Below are positions 8,647 to 15,741 of a DNA stretch of 23,205 nucleotides, one piece after another. Source of the DNA: Spirochaetes bacterium ADurb.Bin110 (GTDB taxonomy: Bacteria; Spirochaetota; Spirochaetia; Treponematales; Rectinemataceae); contig MWDY01000294.1 of assembly GCA_002070755.1 (NCBI GenBank), forward strand, positions 1-23,205. The letters are read 5' to 3'. The notes under the pieces were generated by a model. It did not search any database, had not been told where the DNA came from, and saw only the letters and a list, made by a program, of their open reading frames with translations. A program made the position numbers and the translations under genes. How positions within the stretch are numbered: the first letter of the stretch is position 1; every line of letters starts with the position of its first letter.

Positions 8647-9051
8647 ATGGAACTCAAAGAAGGAATTTTTGCGGAAAAAGAAATCATCGTGGAAGAAAAG
8701 TATGTCGCTTCGCATCTGGGCTCGGGAGGCGTTCCTGTCTACGCAACACCGATGATGGTCTTGCATATGGAAGAGACTTCGCGCCTTGTGGTGGATCATC
8801 TTCTTGAACCAGGCAAAGCTACGGTCGGGGCTTTTATTGCCGTCAAACACCTTGCCCCGACCCCAAAGGGAATGAGAGTACACATTCGCTCTGAGCTTGT
8901 GAAAATCGAAGGGCGCATGCTAACTTTCAAGGTCGAAGCTTGGGATGAAGTAGAAAAAGTCGGCGAGGCAGAGCATCTTCGTTCCATAATAGATATTGAA
9001 CGATTTGCCGAACGAATCGAGAAGAAAAAAGCTATCGCCGCTTCGAAATGA
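8647..9051 (+). CDS. FlK-like hotdog-fold acyl-CoA thioesterase
   Basis: A 134-aa single hotdog-domain protein of the fluoroacetyl-CoA thioesterase (FlK) family. It carries VYATPMMVLHMEE and VKHLAPTPKG, the two blocks around the catalytic residues. T34, E42 and H68 correspond to FlK T42, E50 and H76 with a constant offset of eight, so the triad is intact. With the same offset the position of FlK's gating Phe36 is glycine (G28). This suggests an ordinary acyl-CoA thioesterase or chemical-defence role rather than fluoroacetate resistance (inference). GAGGAG at 8633-8638 precedes the ATG. It probably forms an operon with the upstream hydrolase, two hydrolytic enzymes acting on acyl esters and thioesters. 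Confidence 0.86.
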   Translation: MELKEGIFAEKEIIVEEKYVASHLGSGGVPVYATPMMVLHMEETSRLVVDHLLEPGKATVGAFIAVKHLAPTPKGMRVHIRSELVKIEGRMLTFKVEAWDEVEKVGEAEHLRSIIDIERFAERIEKKKAIAASK

Positions 9052-9061
9052 GCATTATATC

Positions 9062-9850
9062 TTACATGCTCTTCCAGAATCTATAGAATCTACGCTCAAC
9101 AGTGCCAAGGTCTAGATAAGGATAGAATTTGCAAGGTCTATCCTGCTCAGCAAAGACAAAACCTTCCTTGAGATATTTGTACGAGATATGGTCAATTGGA
9201 CAATCCAGAGAAATACCCTTGACAACCTTGCCTGGCGTATTGCGCACTTCTTCGATAGCAGCCGCGAGTCTTGCGGGATGTATGCCAGGCACATAGCATC
9301 GGATAAGAGGATTTTCCTCATATTCTTTCATGAATTGTTGACTATCGAACTCGAGGAGTGTGAAGGCAGTCTTTGGTGCACCTTTGGTGTTGCGTGGGTC
9401 GGTTATGAATTGGCCAAAGTCATGGTAGTTGAGTTTTGTGAGTACTATGAAGCGCACGGGATTTACTTCGAGCATGATCCGGAATTCATCGGTGTCTATC
9501 GAAGGTTCATGGGGTTTGGATTCCAGCTCCACATAATCGCCTAGCGAATTGCTGATATAGAGCTTGCCGAATGCGCTGTAATCCATATGCTCCAATACCC
9601 GGTAGCTCTTTATGAATTTTGTGGCTTTAGGCCTACCGTCTTCATGAGGTTTGAGCTCTGAATAAGCGGTATCGATGTCGAAATAAGGGTTTCTGAATTC
9701 GGGATCGACTTCGACAAAGATCAGCCTGCCTTCAAAGTATCGCGTTGAGCCCTGGACATAATGCTTTATGAAGCGTTCAGGCTCGAGCTGTGAAGCGATG
9801 AGCGAGTGATTCGGATGAACGATCATATATAGACGTTTTTCATAATCCAT
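9062..9850 (-). CDS. Unrecognised 262-aa cytoplasmic protein
   Basis: I do not recognise this family. The reading is supported by a perfect AGGAGG nine bases before the ATG, an uninterrupted 262-codon frame and balanced protein-like composition. There is no signal peptide, membrane segment or known catalytic motif. The protein is rich in aromatic residues and in charged pairs. Short segments look like alternating strands (YMIVHPNHS, GRLIFVEVDPE, RFIVLTKLNYHDFGQF), ending with YLDLGTVERRFYRFW. Only two cysteines occur, both in the C-terminal third plus. It is the next gene downstream of the membrane pyrophosphatase (88-nt gap) and converges on the thioesterase gene with a 10-nt gap. In that 88-nt gap TAGCCTA (9876-9882) and TAGGCTA (9927-9933) are inverted. 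Confidence 0.75.
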   Translation of the reverse strand: MDYEKRLYMIVHPNHSLIASQLEPERFIKHYVQGSTRYFEGRLIFVEVDPEFRNPYFDIDTAYSELKPHEDGRPKATKFIKSYRVLEHMDYSAFGKLYISNSLGDYVELESKPHEPSIDTDEFRIMLEVNPVRFIVLTKLNYHDFGQFITDPRNTKGAPKTAFTLLEFDSQQFMKEYEENPLIRCYVPGIHPARLAAAIEEVRNTPGKVVKGISLDCPIDHISYKYLKEGFVFAEQDRPCKFYPYLDLGTVERRFYRFWKSM

Positions 9851-9938
9851 GGGGCGAACCTCCTAAGGTTCCAAATAGCCTAAATATATTATCGCAATTC
9901 TTACATATTTAAAGAAATTTCTGCAATAGGCTAAAACA

Positions 9939-12014
9939 TCAACCCCACACTGTTTTTAGAACAGGAGCAAGCACGAGCGAAATAACCGCCATCAATTTTA
10001 TCAGAATATTCAGAGAAGGGCCGGCTGTATCCTTGAAGGGATCGCCTACGGTATCTCCCACTACGGCGGCGCGATGGGCGCTAGTTCCCTTGCCTTCTTC
10101 ACTTCGTGATTCTATGAGCTTCTTGGCATTGTCCCAAGCTCCACCCGCATTCGACATGAATATGGCAAGAAGGCCTCCAGAAACCGTGGCGCCAACCAAT
10201 AATCCGGTAAGTACGGCAGGCCCACCGATGAAGCCAGTCAATACAGGCGCAGCTATGGCCGAAAGACCCGGCAGTATCATGCTCTTCAAGGCTGTCTGTG
10301 TAGAAATGTCGATACAGCTTCGGTAGTCTGGTTCATCGGTTCCTTCTAGAATACCAGGTTTTGCGCGGAACTGTTTTCTTACCTCCTCTATCATCGCAAA
10401 TGCAGCTCGATAGATTGCATCCATGGCCAATGAGCTGAAAAAGAAGGGAATCATTCCGCCAATAAAAAGACCAATGAGCACACTGGGATTTGCAAGGTTC
10501 ATCATTTCTACTGGTAAACCTGTAGCGCTCAAAAAGGCAACGATAAGGATGAGCGAAGTAAGAAGCGCCGATCCTATGGCAAAGCCTTTGCCAATGGCTG
10601 CTGTCGTATTGCCGACGGCGTCGAGCGAATCTGTGATTCTTCGTACTTCTGGTTCCATTTCTGCCATCTCCGCAAGACCTCCTGCATTATCCGCAACAGG
10701 GCCGTATGCATCGACAGAGAGCTGTATTCCGAGTGTCAGCAGCATTCCAAGGCCAGCGATCCCTATACCATAGAGCCCTGCAAGCCAGTTTGAGATCCCA
10801 ATGGCGAGCCCAATGACCAGAATAGGAAATACCGTGGAAATCATGCCGACGCCCAAGCCAGAAATGATCGTGGTTGCAGCGCCAGTTGTGCAGGATTTTG
10901 CTATTTTTCGAACTGGAGGAGAATCCGAGCCAGTGTAGTATTCGGTAATGAGGCCAATTGCCGTACCTGCCACCAAGCCTGTTATGCATGCAAGATAGAC
11001 CCCAATCCACCCTGCCTCTCTCGACCCAATCGAAAAACGGCCATCTCCGACAACTAAGCGAATTACTGGAATCAAAAGGACTATGGCTATTATAGATGCT
11101 CCTATAGAACCGGCATTGAGCGCATTCTGAGGGTGTTTGGCTCGGCTTAGGTGAACAAAGAGCGTTCCGATGAGCGAAGCCACCACTCCAGTCCCTGCGG
11201 CAATTAGCGGCAATATAGCTAATCTTTGCTGAAGTTCTGGGCTAGCTGAAATCGCAAGGCCAAGCACCATACAGCCAACTATAGATCCTGCATACGATTC
11301 AAAAAGATCCGCTCCCATGCCAGCGACATCGCCCACATTATCGCCAACATTATCTGCAATGACGGCTGGGTTTCGGTGGTCATCTTCGGGTATACCGACC
11401 TCGACCTTGCCTACGAGGTCGGCGCCAACATCTGCGGCTTTGGTGTAAATGCCGCCGCCAACGCGTGCAAAAAGAGCCATCATAGAGGCTCCTAGCGAAA
11501 ATCCCGATACAATTGGGAATATTGTTTGAGCAAGTATTTGCTCTGCATCTGGCATAAGAAGAAGGAGCCCTAGGATAGCCCCTATCCCCAATAGCACAAG
11601 CCCTACCACTGTCATGCCCATAACCGAACCACTCGAAAACGCAATTCTTAGCGCAGGCAGGACACCTTTCTCTGCAGCCTCCGCCGTCCTAGCATTGGCC
11701 TTGACTGCTATGCCCATACCGAACCAGCCCGATAGGGCGGACAGAACTGAGCCAACGAGAAAAGAAACAGCTTGCAATTTGAGAGCGCCATTGTTGAGAC
11801 AAAGAAGAAGAATAGCAACCACTGGAATGATAAAGCTCACTGCTTTATATTCCCTAACGAGGAAAGCATGGGCTCCTTCCTCGATATAGCCAGAAATTCG
11901 CATTACTGTAGGGTTGGAAAGAGGTATCTTTTTGATTTTTGAGCTCGTAATCAAGGAATACCCCAGCGCTGCCAGGGCTGCTATGATTGCAACGAATACT
12001 CCACTCGAGAGCAT
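9939..12014 (-). CDS. hppA: Membrane-bound ion-pumping pyrophosphatase, K+-dependent type
   Basis: A 691-aa integral membrane protein with about 16 helices that couples pyrophosphate hydrolysis to ion transport across the inner membrane. Signature blocks are present: [43 protein letters not shown] and [27 protein letters not shown] (from 468) has alanine at the position that is lysine in K+-independent enzymes, so it should need K+. The helix-6 glutamate lies in [10 protein letters not shown] (E239), the position found in Na+-PPases and Na+,H+-PPases (equivalent to E246 in Thermotoga), not the plant-type H+ position. The pumped ion is therefore uncertain. An ATG exists at 12029, but AGGAGG lies inside that extension six bases before the ATG at 12014, so 12014 is chosen. 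Confidence 0.95.
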   Translation of the reverse strand: MLSSGVFVAIIAALAALGYSLITSSKIKKIPLSNPTVMRISGYIEEGAHAFLVREYKAVSFIIPVVAILLLCLNNGALKLQAVSFLVGSVLSALSGWFGMGIAVKANARTAEAAEKGVLPALRIAFSSGSVMGMTVVGLVLLGIGAILGLLLLMPDAEQILAQTIFPIVSGFSLGASMMALFARVGGGIYTKAADVGADLVGKVEVGIPEDDHRNPAVIADNVGDNVGDVAGMGADLFESYAGSIVGCMVLGLAISASPELQQRLAILPLIAAGTGVVASLIGTLFVHLSRAKHPQNALNAGSIGASIIAIVLLIPVIRLVVGDGRFSIGSREAGWIGVYLACITGLVAGTAIGLITEYYTGSDSPPVRKIAKSCTTGAATTIISGLGVGMISTVFPILVIGLAIGISNWLAGLYGIGIAGLGMLLTLGIQLSVDAYGPVADNAGGLAEMAEMEPEVRRITDSLDAVGNTTAAIGKGFAIGSALLTSLILIVAFLSATGLPVEMMNLANPSVLIGLFIGGMIPFFFSSLAMDAIYRAAFAMIEEVRKQFRAKPGILEGTDEPDYRSCIDISTQTALKSMILPGLSAIAAPVLTGFIGGPAVLTGLLVGATVSGGLLAIFMSNAGGAWDNAKKLIESRSEEGKGTSAHRAAVVGDTVGDPFKDTAGPSLNILIKLMAVISLVLAPVLKTVWG

Positions 12015-12059
12015 CGGCGACCTCCTCATTGCGAAAAGCCAAATTGTGCTTTACGTTTC

Positions 12060-12089
12060 ATTATAAGGCTGGTTGTTTAAATCTGGCAA
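12060..12089 (-). promoter_or_regulatory. Sigma70-type promoter for the membrane pyrophosphatase
   Basis: On the minus strand TTGCCA (12084-12089, 5 of 6 to TTGACA) is followed after 18 nt by a perfect TATAAT (12060-12065). The start of transcription would fall near 12053, about 40 nt before the chosen ATG at 12014. Confidence 0.55.
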
Positions 12090-12090
12090 T

Positions 12091-12108
12091 ATTGAAAATA
12101 AATACAAA
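12091..12108. promoter_or_regulatory. Weak ARG-box-like sequence
   Basis: ATTGAAAATAAATACAAA matches the E. coli-type ARG box (WNTGAATWWWWATTCANW) at all but two of its specified positions. The two mismatches are symmetric. It lies just upstream of the pyrophosphatase -35 box and about 380 nt before argC, an awkward distance for ArgR control of the arg genes. The AT-rich context makes a chance match likely. Confidence 0.22.
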
Positions 12109-12120
12109 ATCCCGAGCAAA

Positions 12121-12159
12121 AACATGATAATGCCTAGAAATATTTAGAACATGATAATT
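12121..12159. repeat. 11-nt direct repeat in the hppA-argC gap
   Basis: AACATGATAAT occurs at 12121-12131 and again at 12148-12158, 27 nt apart. No coding sequence covers it. It may be a paired protein-binding site; no known motif is recognised. Confidence 0.45.
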
Positions 12160-12169
12160 ATGTGCCGAG

Positions 12170-12206
12170 TGTGCGACAGTTTTGTATATTGCGCATCGGG
12201 CGCACA
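12170..12206. repeat. Inverted repeat TGTGCG/CGCACA
   Basis: TGTGCG (12170-12175) and CGCACA (12201-12206) are inverted around a 25-nt centre that itself contains GCGCATCGGGCGC-like symmetry. The segments CAGTTTTGT and CAATTTTGT flank the unit as near-copies. It is a short GC-rich island in an otherwise AT-rich gap, about 45 nt upstream of the proposed argC -35 box, so an activator or repressor site is possible. Confidence 0.35.
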
Positions 12207-12250
12207 ACAATTTTGTCCAAAGTTAATCAAGCTATTACGCATCCATATCC

Positions 12251-12280
12251 TTGACAAAAATAGCGATTTGTATTTTTATT
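12251..12280 (+). promoter_or_regulatory. Candidate promoter of the arg operon
   Basis: A perfect -35 TTGACA (12251-12256) is followed by an AT-rich stretch with TTTATT (12275-12280, 18-nt spacer, 4 of 6) as the best -10. Transcription would start near 12287, giving a leader RNA of about 200 nt before argC. That leader contains the leader-peptide ORF. Confidence 0.42.
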
Positions 12281-12308
12281 GAAACACTTTTCTTTTTGGG
12301 AGGGGCAC

Positions 12309-12419
12309 ATGGAATGCTCACTTCTCATACCTATCTTCTCACCATCTCTGAGAACTCTGCGAAGAACCTTTCTTGCATTCCATTCCCGTCGTCTTCATCT
12401 ATTCTGCTATCGTCGTTGA
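12309..12419 (+). CDS. Arginine-rich leader peptide upstream of argC (candidate attenuator)
   Basis: A 36-codon ORF beginning ATG GAA TGC TCA and ending with CGT CGT TGA, preceded by GGGAGGGG (12298-12305), a strong Shine-Dalgarno with GGAGG 5 nt from the ATG. The peptide starts MECSLLIPIF and has seven arginines (R15, R18, R19, R27, R28, R35, R36). Three of these are Arg-Arg pairs, and the last two codons before the stop are both CGT. The stop lies 68 nt before the argC start. A small hairpin begins 5 nt after the stop. The start region ATGGAATGC (12309-12317) is exactly complementary to GCATTCCAT (12375-12383) further along the ORF. High Arg content directly before an arginine biosynthesis operon suggests ribosome-stalling control. 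Nothing beyond sequence supports translation, and the pyrimidine-rich composition could generate such a frame by chance. Confidence 0.5.
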   Translation: MECSLLIPIFSPSLRTLRRTFLAFHSRRLHLFCYRR

Positions 12420-12424
12420 CAATC

Positions 12425-12443
12425 TTGCACTTTATACGTGCAA
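12425..12443 (+). promoter_or_regulatory. Small hairpin after the leader-peptide stop
   Basis: TTGCAC (12425-12430) pairs with GTGCAA (12438-12443) across a 7-nt loop, followed by TTT and a pyrimidine-rich stretch. A ribosome paused on the final Arg codons (12411-12416) would cover the 5' arm, so it is placed as an attenuator hairpin would be. The six-pair stem and short T tract make it weak as an intrinsic terminator. Confidence 0.33.
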
Positions 12444-12487
12444 TTTACCTCATTTCTCATTACACTTGTTATTGAAAGGAGATGCCC

Positions 12488-13537
12488 GTGATTCATGTGG
12501 GTATATTAGGGGCCACCGGCTATGCTGGGCTCGAGCTGACCCGAATCCTCTTGCAGCATCTAGAAGTAGCAGCATTGAGCGCTTCATCTGTGAGCTTTGA
12601 AGGCAAAAGACTCGAAGAGGTCTACCCATCGATGATAAACCTTCAGACAGATGTGGCGCTTCCAATGCTCGAAAAAGCCGAGGATGTTATATGCAAAGCC
12701 GATGTTGTTTTCTCTTGCTTACCGCATGGGCATGCGGAGGAAGCAGGTCAACAGTGCCTTGAAGCATCGAAGCCTTTCATCGATATCTCTGCTGATTTTA
12801 GGTTTGGAATCCATGAGAATATATTCGAAAAATGGTATGGTTCACCGTATAAATATCCAAAACTGCATGAGTATGCGATATATGGTCTACCGGAGCTAAA
12901 GCGTAAGGCGATCAAATCCGCGATTCTTATCGCAAACCCAGGATGCTACCCTACCTCTGCGGAGCTAGGCCTTATGCCTGCTATTCAGGAAGGCCTTGTG
13001 GATATTTCTAGTATCGTGATCACTTCGATGTCGGGAGTGACTGGGGCAGGTCGCGAACCGAGTCAAACAACGCATTATCCAGAAGCAGCGGATGCCGCTT
13101 CACCCTATAAAGTCGGATCTCATAGGCATCAGCCCGAAATTGATCTTTTGCTCTCTGAGATGGCCGGAGAGCAAGTGCAGAGCGTATTCACTCCGATCCT
13201 CGCTCCCATGAATCGAGGTATTGTGAGCACGATCTGCTTTCGACTTTTGCGTGCGGTTTCGGATGAGGAGCTTCATTCGATCTATATAGAGCACTATGCT
13301 GACGAGCCTTTCGTGCGTGTACTGCCGCTTGGTAGCACGGCTTCGAATCGCTTTGTCAGATTCTCGAACTATTGCGATATCTCGGTTCACCTATCTGCGG
13401 ATAAGGAGCGAGCCGTCATAATCTCTACTATTGATAATATGGTAAAAGGTGCGGCTGGTCAGGCCGTTCAGAATATGAATATTCTCCTGGGCTTCGAGGA
13501 AACAGAAGGGCTCAGGTTCATTCCACCTGCATTCTAG
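12488..13537 (+). CDS. argC: N-acetyl-gamma-glutamyl-phosphate reductase
   Basis: A 349-aa enzyme reducing N-acetylglutamyl phosphate to the semialdehyde with NADPH, the third step of ornithine/arginine synthesis. The N-terminal Rossmann motif is GILGATGYAG. The catalytic cysteine is C153 in ANPGCYPTSAELGL, and GSHRHQPEI carries the conserved histidine. An ATG occurs at 12482, but AAAGGAG (12475-12481) directly abuts it, leaving no spacing. The in-frame GTG at 12488 has the Shine-Dalgarno six bases upstream and gives the usual N-terminus (VIHVGILGATG), so it is preferred. It is the first gene of argC-argJ-argB-argD, with argJ following after 14 nt. The long leader with an Arg-rich peptide suggests attenuation by arginine supply. 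Confidence 0.95.
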   Translation: MIHVGILGATGYAGLELTRILLQHLEVAALSASSVSFEGKRLEEVYPSMINLQTDVALPMLEKAEDVICKADVVFSCLPHGHAEEAGQQCLEASKPFIDISADFRFGIHENIFEKWYGSPYKYPKLHEYAIYGLPELKRKAIKSAILIANPGCYPTSAELGLMPAIQEGLVDISSIVITSMSGVTGAGREPSQTTHYPEAADAASPYKVGSHRHQPEIDLLLSEMAGEQVQSVFTPILAPMNRGIVSTICFRLLRAVSDEELHSIYIEHYADEPFVRVLPLGSTASNRFVRFSNYCDISVHLSADKERAVIISTIDNMVKGAAGQAVQNMNILLGFEETEGLRFIPPAF

Positions 13538-13551
13538 GCAAGGAGGGTGTG

Positions 13552-14769
13552 ATGAAACAAAGTCGGGGCGGCGTAACTGCCGCAAAAGGATTCCTAGCTT
13601 CTGGCGTTCATGTCGGAATTCGCAAAAACAAGGAAAAGAAGGATCTAGCCCTGATATGGTCGGAAGTGCCCTGTGCGGCTGCAGCCGTCTACACGACGAA
13701 TAGGGTAAAGGGTCAGACTCTTATAGTTACTCAGGAACACCTGGCAGATGGTCGCGCTCAGGCGATAATTGTCAACTCGGGTAACGCAAACACCTGTACC
13801 GGAGAAGAAGGTCTAAAAGCCGCGCGGCGCATGGCGGAGCTTGTATCCCAGTATCTTCCAGTCAAGACCGAAGACGTGGTCGTAGCCTCTACCGGTGTCA
13901 TTGGCCAACAGCTCGACGTCTCGGTTATCGAAGCAGGCATGCCCGATCTAGTAAAAGGCCTTTCCAAGGGCGGTTCGATAGATGCCAGAGAGGCAATCAT
14001 GACGACCGATACAATGAAAAAGGAAATTGCGGTCATCGAAGAACTCGATGGCGTACCGGTTACCATAGGCGCTATGGCCAAAGGTTCCGGCATGATCCAC
14101 CCAAACATGGCAACCATGCTCTGCTTTATTACGACAGACTGTGCTATTGCGGAACCTCTTCTTCAGAAAGCGCTCAAGGAAGTCGTCCGGGTTAGCTTCA
14201 ACCGTGTCAGTGTAGATGGCGATACTTCCACTAACGATATGGTCGTAATCCTTGCCAATGGCAAAGCCAACAATGCGTATATCGACAAAGAAGATGACAA
14301 CTACAGCGATTTTCGCGATGCCCTCCAATTCGTCTGTGTGGAACTAGCTAAGATGGTAGCTCGCGACGGAGAAGGCGCAACCAGGCTTATAGAGTGCACG
14401 GTGGGTGGGGCAGTATCCGAAGAACAGGCCGAATCCCTTGCAAAAGGCATAATCACATCGAGCCTCGTAAAAACCGCAATGTTCGGTGCGGATGCGAACT
14501 GGGGCAGAATTCTATGCGCAATGGGTTACACACGCAGCGATTTCAATCCAGACAAGGTGGATATCTCTTTCGAGAGCCCTAGAGGCTATATCGAAGTCTG
14601 CAAGGGGGGTGCGCCTTTGCCTTTCAGTGAAGAAAGAGCCAAGAAAATCCTCAATAATCAAGAAGTAGAAATTATCGTGGATCTGCATTTGGGAGAGGCT
14701 GAGGTAACGGCATGGGGCTGCGATCTTTCTTATGAATATGTGCGAATCAATGGCGATTATCGTACATAA
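13552..14769 (+). CDS. argJ: Bifunctional ornithine acetyltransferase / N-acetylglutamate synthase
   Basis: A 405-aa protein that moves the acetyl group from N-acetylornithine to glutamate, which closes the acetyl cycle and makes a separate argE unnecessary. It contains the self-cleavage motif KGSGMIHPNMATMLCF, with cleavage expected before T188, which becomes the nucleophile of the beta chain. A GTG lies at 13549, but AGGAGG (13541-13546) is 5 nt before ATG 13552, so the ATG is chosen. Whether it also uses acetyl-CoA (bifunctional) or only acetylornithine cannot be settled by reading. No argA-like gene is in the window. It lies between argC and a 111-nt gap before argB. Confidence 0.95.
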   Translation: MKQSRGGVTAAKGFLASGVHVGIRKNKEKKDLALIWSEVPCAAAAVYTTNRVKGQTLIVTQEHLADGRAQAIIVNSGNANTCTGEEGLKAARRMAELVSQYLPVKTEDVVVASTGVIGQQLDVSVIEAGMPDLVKGLSKGGSIDAREAIMTTDTMKKEIAVIEELDGVPVTIGAMAKGSGMIHPNMATMLCFITTDCAIAEPLLQKALKEVVRVSFNRVSVDGDTSTNDMVVILANGKANNAYIDKEDDNYSDFRDALQFVCVELAKMVARDGEGATRLIECTVGGAVSEEQAESLAKGIITSSLVKTAMFGADANWGRILCAMGYTRSDFNPDKVDISFESPRGYIEVCKGGAPLPFSEERAKKILNNQEVEIIVDLHLGEAEVTAWGCDLSYEYVRINGDYRT

Positions 14770-14795
14770 TAACAGCAAGGCTATACTGCCTTTGC

Positions 14796-14855
14796 GTCGC
14801 CCTTAGATAAATAGAAGTGATACTTTTTGTTATGTTCGAGTCGACCTTAGATAAA
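14796..14855. repeat. Pair of 16-nt direct repeats upstream of argB
   Basis: GTCGCCCTTAGATAAA (14796-14811) and GTCGACCTTAGATAAA (14840-14855) differ at one base and are spaced 44 nt start to start in the 111-nt argJ-argB gap. The gap is unusually long for this otherwise tight operon. The repeats could bind a regulator of an internal argB promoter. A related sequence, TAGATAAGATA on the minus strand, occurs at about 17152-17163 upstream of the MFS gene. Confidence 0.55.
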
Positions 14856-14880
14856 GATATGATTACAGACGAGGTGCTTT

Positions 14881-15741
14881 ATGGATAAACATTTCAATGC
14901 GGATGTCTTGATAGAGGCTCTGCCTTATCTGCGAAGATTCTGTGGCAAGATAATCGTAATAAAATACGGCGGTGCAGCCATGATCAATGAAGGCGTGCGC
15001 CAGACCGTGATTCAGGACCTTATTCTCATGCAGCAGGTGGGAATGAAACCAGTCCTAGTGCATGGAGGCGGGCCAGAGATAGATCGAATGCTAAAAAAAC
15101 TAAACAAAGAGCCAATATTTGTAGATGGCCTGCGCTACACAGATGACGAGACCATGGAGATAGTTCAAATGGTCCTTGCTGGCAAAGTAAACAAAGACCT
15201 CATCGAGCTCTTTTCGCGCATGGGTGGCAAGGCGATGGGAATCTGCGGTGCAGATGGTGGACTCTTCATGGCAAAGCGCATGCGAAAAAATGGACAGGAT
15301 CTCGGCCTTGTAGGCGACATCCAAGAAGTCAAAACCGAGGCTATCCGAATGCTATTGGACAATGGCATCATACCGGTTGTAGCGAGCCTTGCCCTTAAAG
15401 CGGATGAAGGGAGCGGATTCTATAATATAAATGCGGATACCGCGGCTGGAGCTCTAGCTATAGCACTCAAAGCTGAAAAACTAATTCTGCTTACCGACGT
15501 TCCGGGCGTTATGGAAGATAGGGCAGACCTCGGCACTCTAATCCGCGAAATGGATGTGGAGATGGCCAAGACACTCATGAAAAAGGGTGTAATAAAAGCT
15601 GGAATGATCCCCAAGGTCGAAGGTTGCCTCCAGGCTCTTGTCCAAGGCGTAACTGCAGCGCATATTGTCGATGGCCGTTCTCCACATTCTCTTTTGGTAG
15701 AATTATTCACTGATACCGGAATGGGGACAATGATAAGATGA
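14881..15741 (+). CDS. argB: N-acetylglutamate kinase, arginine-sensitive type
   Basis: A 286-aa amino-acid kinase that phosphorylates N-acetylglutamate with ATP, the committed step of the pathway. The nucleotide/substrate loops IVIKYGGAAM (about 25-34) and VLVHGGGPEI (about 58-67) are present, with conserved lysines further on. An N-terminal helix of about 20 residues precedes the first strand. The C-terminus has the block VDGRSPHSLLVELFTDTGMG. Both features mark hexameric, arginine-inhibited NAGKs such as those of Thermotoga and Pseudomonas (family knowledge), unlike the shorter arginine-insensitive E. coli enzyme. The start is ATG 14881 with GAGGTG about 5 nt upstream. Its stop overlaps the argD start by ATGA, so translational coupling is likely. 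Confidence 0.95.
   Translation: MDKHFNADVLIEALPYLRRFCGKIIVIKYGGAAMINEGVRQTVIQDLILMQQVGMKPVLVHGGGPEIDRMLKKLNKEPIFVDGLRYTDDETMEIVQMVLAGKVNKDLIELFSRMGGKAMGICGADGGLFMAKRMRKNGQDLGLVGDIQEVKTEAIRMLLDNGIIPVVASLALKADEGSGFYNINADTAAGALAIALKAEKLILLTDVPGVMEDRADLGTLIREMDVEMAKTLMKKGVIKAGMIPKVEGCLQALVQGVTAAHIVDGRSPHSLLVELFTDTGMGTMIR

Noticed and set aside
12251..12475. A 74-codon TTG-start frame in the argC leader
   Set aside because: Its TTG is the -35 TTGACA itself, it has no Shine-Dalgarno, and the strong start signal in this region belongs to a different frame (12309).
12287..12487. A T-box or known riboswitch in the argC leader
   Set aside because: No T-box AGGGTGG-type bulge sequence or recognised riboswitch core was found by eye; the leader is pyrimidine-rich and carries the small ORF instead.
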